A DNA stretch of 6,685 nt, from positions 20,753 through 27,437 of the forward strand of contig JAHEEL010000006.1 in NCBI GenBank assembly GCA_024640745.1, written 5' to 3'. Shown here piece by piece: positions 5,013-6,685 of this stretch (positions are counted from its first letter, which is position 1; each line of letters opens with the position of its first letter). Under the pieces are notes generated by a model. That model saw only the letters and a program-made list of their open reading frames with translations. It did not search any database and was not told where the DNA came from. This stretch comes from Actinomycetes bacterium (GTDB lineage: Bacteria > Actinomycetota > Acidimicrobiia > Spongiisociales > UBA5794). A program made the translations under genes and the position numbers.

Positions 5013-5655
5013 CGGTACCGATCGCTCCCGGGTTGTAGCCCTCCGGAACGATGATGTCGGCGTAGCGCTTTGACGGCTCGACGAATTGCAGGTGCATCGG
5101 CCGTACCGTCTTCTCGTACTGGGCCAGCACGGAATCCACCGTGCGTCCGCGCTCGACGATGTCTCGCTGGAGCCGGCGCAACAGACGGAGATCGGCATCG
5201 GTGTCGATGTAGACGCGCAGGTCCATGAGCGCACGGAGCTCCGGCTCGGCGAGCACGAGGATCCCGTCGACGATGATCACGGACTCCGGTTCGACCCGAA
5301 CGGTCTCGGGTGCGCGCGTGTGCGAGGAGAAGTCGTAGACCGGCCGGTCGACGGGCTGACCGGACCGCAACGCCGCAAGGTGCTTGATCATCAACTCATT
5401 CTCGAGCGAGTCGGGATGGTCGTAGTTGATCTGTAACCGCTCCTCGTACGTGAGGTGCTCCTGGTCCCGGTAGTACGCATCGTGGGGGAACTGGACGACG
5501 ACGTCGGACCCGACGATGTCGACCACGCTCTGCACGATCGTGGACTTGCCTGATCCGGACCCGCCGGCGATCCCGATGATCAGGGGACGGTCTTCGCCTT
5601 CTCCGTGGGGCCACGCGGCGGCGCGACCAGAGAACGTGGCAAGGTCGAAGGCCAT
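4963..5655 (-). CDS. udk: Uridine kinase (pyrimidine salvage)
   Basis: Uridine kinase transfers phosphate from ATP or GTP to uridine or cytidine, giving UMP or CMP, in the cytoplasm. The 230-aa protein has the Walker A loop GGSGSGKS (31-38), HDAYYRD (58-64), NYDHPDS (77-83), PVYDFSSHTR (105-114), IIVDGIL (127-133), the LID region TDADLRLLRRLQRDIVERGR (152-171), and the family signature TVRPMHLQFVEPSKRYADIIVPEG (183-206). Asp130 replaces the Glu of the usual V-E-G-I motif, a conservative change. The first 23 residues (MAFDLATFSGRAAAWPHGEG...) are extra compared with the usual protein of about 205-215 aa. The ATG at 5655 has no ribosome binding site but a TAGGAT box 7 nt upstream, so it is probably leaderless. 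The open frame continues upstream to 5889, but only as antisense of the DUF4097 gene region. The DUF4097 gene lies 43 bp upstream. Confidence 0.95.
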   Translation of the reverse strand: MAFDLATFSGRAAAWPHGEGEDRPLIIGIAGGSGSGKSTIVQSVVDIVGSDVVVQFPHDAYYRDQEHLTYEERLQINYDHPDSLENELMIKHLAALRSGQPVDRPVYDFSSHTRAPETVRVEPESVIIVDGILVLAEPELRALMDLRVYIDTDADLRLLRRLQRDIVERGRTVDSVLAQYEKTVRPMHLQFVEPSKRYADIIVPEGYNPGAIGTVTSMIRHFLTERNAPV

Positions 5656-5662
5656 GGTGCCG

Positions 5663-5680
5663 ATCCTAGCGGTCAACCGC
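5663..5680 (-). promoter_or_regulatory. Leaderless udk promoter: TAGGAT with adjoining near-palindrome
   Basis: On the minus strand TAGGAT (5663-5668) is a strong actinobacterial-type -10 box and ends 7 nt before the udk ATG, so the transcript would begin at the start codon. Directly upstream is GCGGTTGACCGC (5669-5680), a near-palindrome with 5-bp arms that could bind a regulator. There is no good -35 at 17 nt. The box lets udk be expressed apart from the two genes upstream. Confidence 0.5.
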
Positions 5681-5698
5681 GGAGGTGCGCTCGGCCGG

Positions 5699-6463
5699 TC
5701 AACGGAGTGTGATATCGCCCGACATCGTGACCAGGCGCATCTTCGCCTCGACCGCGGGGGTCGTACCACCGGCGGAAACCAGGTTCCGGAAAGTGCCGGA
5801 CCGGGTCTGGATGTCGGCGTCGACGGACATCCCTTCCGCAAGGCCGATGTCGAGATCGCCCGACATCGATGCAGCGTCGAGATCGGCACCGCCGAAGCGG
5901 CGAATCGCCACGTCTCCGCTTGCAGTCTTGACCGTCATCGTCCCGGCGGCCGAGCCGAAGGTGACGTCGCCCGACGCTGTGTTGACCACGGCGTCGCCGC
6001 GCACCGCGTCGACTCTGACATCTCCCGAGGCCGTGCCGACCTGGAGACCGCCGGCCGCCTCGCCGATCGTGAGGTCCCCACTCGCCGTCTTGATCCGAGC
6101 GCGCCCGCTGAGTGAGGCGAGATGAACGTCGCCCGAAGCCGCTGAGATCTCCGCATCCGAAAGCGGTGCAACGACCCGCAGGTCCCCGGACGCGGTCCGG
6201 GCGGTACATACGGTGCCGCCCGGGACGGTGAGCCGAATCGCCATCCCGCGACGACCCCAGAAGCGGCCGCCCTTGCGCGTGCGCACGGTGACCGTGTCGC
6301 CGGTCTGGTAGATGTCGAGGAGCTCCAGATCGCGGTCGCTGCCCTCCGCCTCCGCCCGGATCGCACCCGGCTCGCCCTCGACGACGACAACCTCGGCCGA
6401 TGCCAAGGTCACGGCGATCTCAGGGCGCTCTCCGACGACGAAGTCGTGTGTCGTCACGCTCAT
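5699..6463 (-). CDS. DUF4097-family beta-repeat protein (254 aa)
   Basis: The protein is built of short beta-strand repeats with the signature TASGDV/L, as in the DUF4097 (adhesin-like) family, which is predicted to fold as a beta-solenoid. The N-terminal part (1-85: MSVTTHDFVVGERPEIAVTL, VVVVEGEP, GDTVTVRTRKGG) is a beta-rich lead-in. SGD motifs then recur with Ser at 92, 110, 128, 146, 164 and 182, exactly 18 residues apart, and more loosely at 201, 222 (SGT) and 248. No signal peptide or membrane segment is seen, so it is probably cytoplasmic despite the adhesin-like label. The ATG at 6463 overlaps the stop of the upstream RHH gene (ATGA), which implies translational coupling; no ribosome binding site is seen. 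The molecular role of the family is not established to my knowledge. No catalytic motif is visible. Confidence 0.88.
   Translation of the reverse strand: MSVTTHDFVVGERPEIAVTLASAEVVVVEGEPGAIRAEAEGSDRDLELLDIYQTGDTVTVRTRKGGRFWGRRGMAIRLTVPGGTVCTARTASGDLRVVAPLSDAEISAASGDVHLASLSGRARIKTASGDLTIGEAAGGLQVGTASGDVRVDAVRGDAVVNTASGDVTFGSAAGTMTVKTASGDVAIRRFGGADLDAASMSGDLDIGLAEGMSVDADIQTRSGTFRNLVSAGGTTPAVEAKMRLVTMSGDITLR
5903..6196 (-). repeat. Six degenerate 54-bp coding repeats (18-aa TASGD units)
   Basis: These encode residues of the DUF4097 protein from about 90 to 187. The amino-acid period is exactly 18 (54 bp) for six units. The DNA copies are diverged: the TASGD codons differ from unit to unit. The repeat is therefore old and held by protein structure, not a recent tandem duplication. 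Confidence 0.75.
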
Positions 6464-6685
6464 GTTTCGATGGTCCCGCTGAAGCGCTGGCCGGAGCGGC
6501 GCTCGCGTGCCTTGCTCGCCAGCGTCTTGACAACGAACGTGTTGACCGACTCGCCCGACTCGCCCGCAGCGTCCTCGACGATGCTTTTGAGCTTCTCGGA
6601 CAAACGCAAGGTGATGCGAGCTTCGAGGTCGTCGGCGTCGAGCTTCACGGTGCTCGGTTCCCCGTGCACGACGAGCACCGGAGTA
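6460..6685 (-). CDS. Ribbon-helix-helix (HicB-antitoxin-like) protein, C-terminal part, runs off the right edge
   Basis: The frame is open from the right edge to the TGA at 6460-6462, giving about 75 visible residues. The core is ITLRLSEKLKSIVEDAAGESGESVNTFVVKTL: a strand (RITLRLS), a helix (EKLKSIVEDAAG), a turn, and a second helix with the S-V-N-T-F-V pattern of ribbon-helix-helix DNA-binding proteins (Arc/CopG/HicB type). A basic tail (ASKARERRSGQRFSGTIET) follows. A GTG at 6678 could be a start, but it lacks a ribosome binding site and the frame continues past it. From memory, in streptomycetes and other actinobacteria a protein with a long N-terminal part and this RHH end, often labelled HicB-family antitoxin, directly precedes a DUF4097 gene; this fits such a protein with its N-terminus outside the window. 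No HicA-type toxin is visible. It overlaps the DUF4097 start by 4 bp. Confidence 0.8.
   Translation of the reverse strand, partial: TPVLVVHGEPSTVKLDADDLEARITLRLSEKLKSIVEDAAGESGESVNTFVVKTLASKARERRSGQRFSGTIET

Noticed and set aside
5671..5702. Two TTGACC words upstream of udk as -35 boxes
   Set aside because: Their distances to TAGGAT (2 and 28 nt) are wrong for sigma-70-type promoters.
5656..5889. N-terminal extension of udk to 308 aa
   Set aside because: The added part lies over the DUF4097 gene in another frame and is Arg/Ser/Pro-rich; uridine kinases do not have it, and the TAGGAT box fits ATG 5655.
6460..6685. A classic HicAB toxin-antitoxin pair
   Set aside because: The RHH protein is followed by a DUF4097 gene and then udk; no small HicA-like dsRNA-binding toxin is present in the window.

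Overview
The window is GC-rich, densely coding bacterial DNA. Three starts look leaderless, with a TANNNT box 6-7 nt before the start codon. One gene pair (an RHH protein followed by a DUF4097 repeat protein) is typical of actinobacteria. The best guess is an actinobacterium, possibly of the Acidimicrobiia type; this is inferred from style and family resemblance only. I see no transposase, integrase, CRISPR array, tRNA or rRNA.

Left part (1-1522): a partial unknown gene leaves the window on the minus strand. It diverges from ychF, a complete 363-residue YchF/OLA1-type ATPase with a GTG start. The 108-bp gap between them holds a perfect 14-bp palindrome just upstream of the leaderless -10 box of the unknown gene.

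Middle part (1523-4232): loosely packed, with small unrecognised genes. They are an 118-aa minus-strand protein with a very strong ribosome binding site and a 10-bp terminator-like hairpin behind it, a 214-aa protein with two membrane segments, a 71-aa Trp-rich protein with a good promoter and ribosome binding site, and a 76-aa plus-strand protein. Two stretches of about 300-370 bp (2998-3364, 3581-3884) have no gene that I can support.

Right part (4233-6685): an SGNH/GDSL hydrolase on the plus strand converges on a uridine kinase (udk), and their 3' ends overlap by 50 bp. Upstream of udk on the minus strand are a DUF4097-type beta-repeat protein and, overlapping it by ATGA, the C-terminal end of a ribbon-helix-helix protein that runs off the right edge. 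These three could form one transcript, but udk also appears to have its own leaderless promoter.

Functionally, ychF and udk are housekeeping genes (translation/stress-linked ATPase; pyrimidine salvage). The SGNH hydrolase is probably an esterase or acyltransferase acting at or near the membrane. The RHH-DUF4097 pair is conserved in actinobacteria, but its role is unknown to me. No complete new defence or mobile system is visible. The most interesting items are the RHH-DUF4097 couple, the 71-aa protein, and the contrast between leaderless and Shine-Dalgarno starts.
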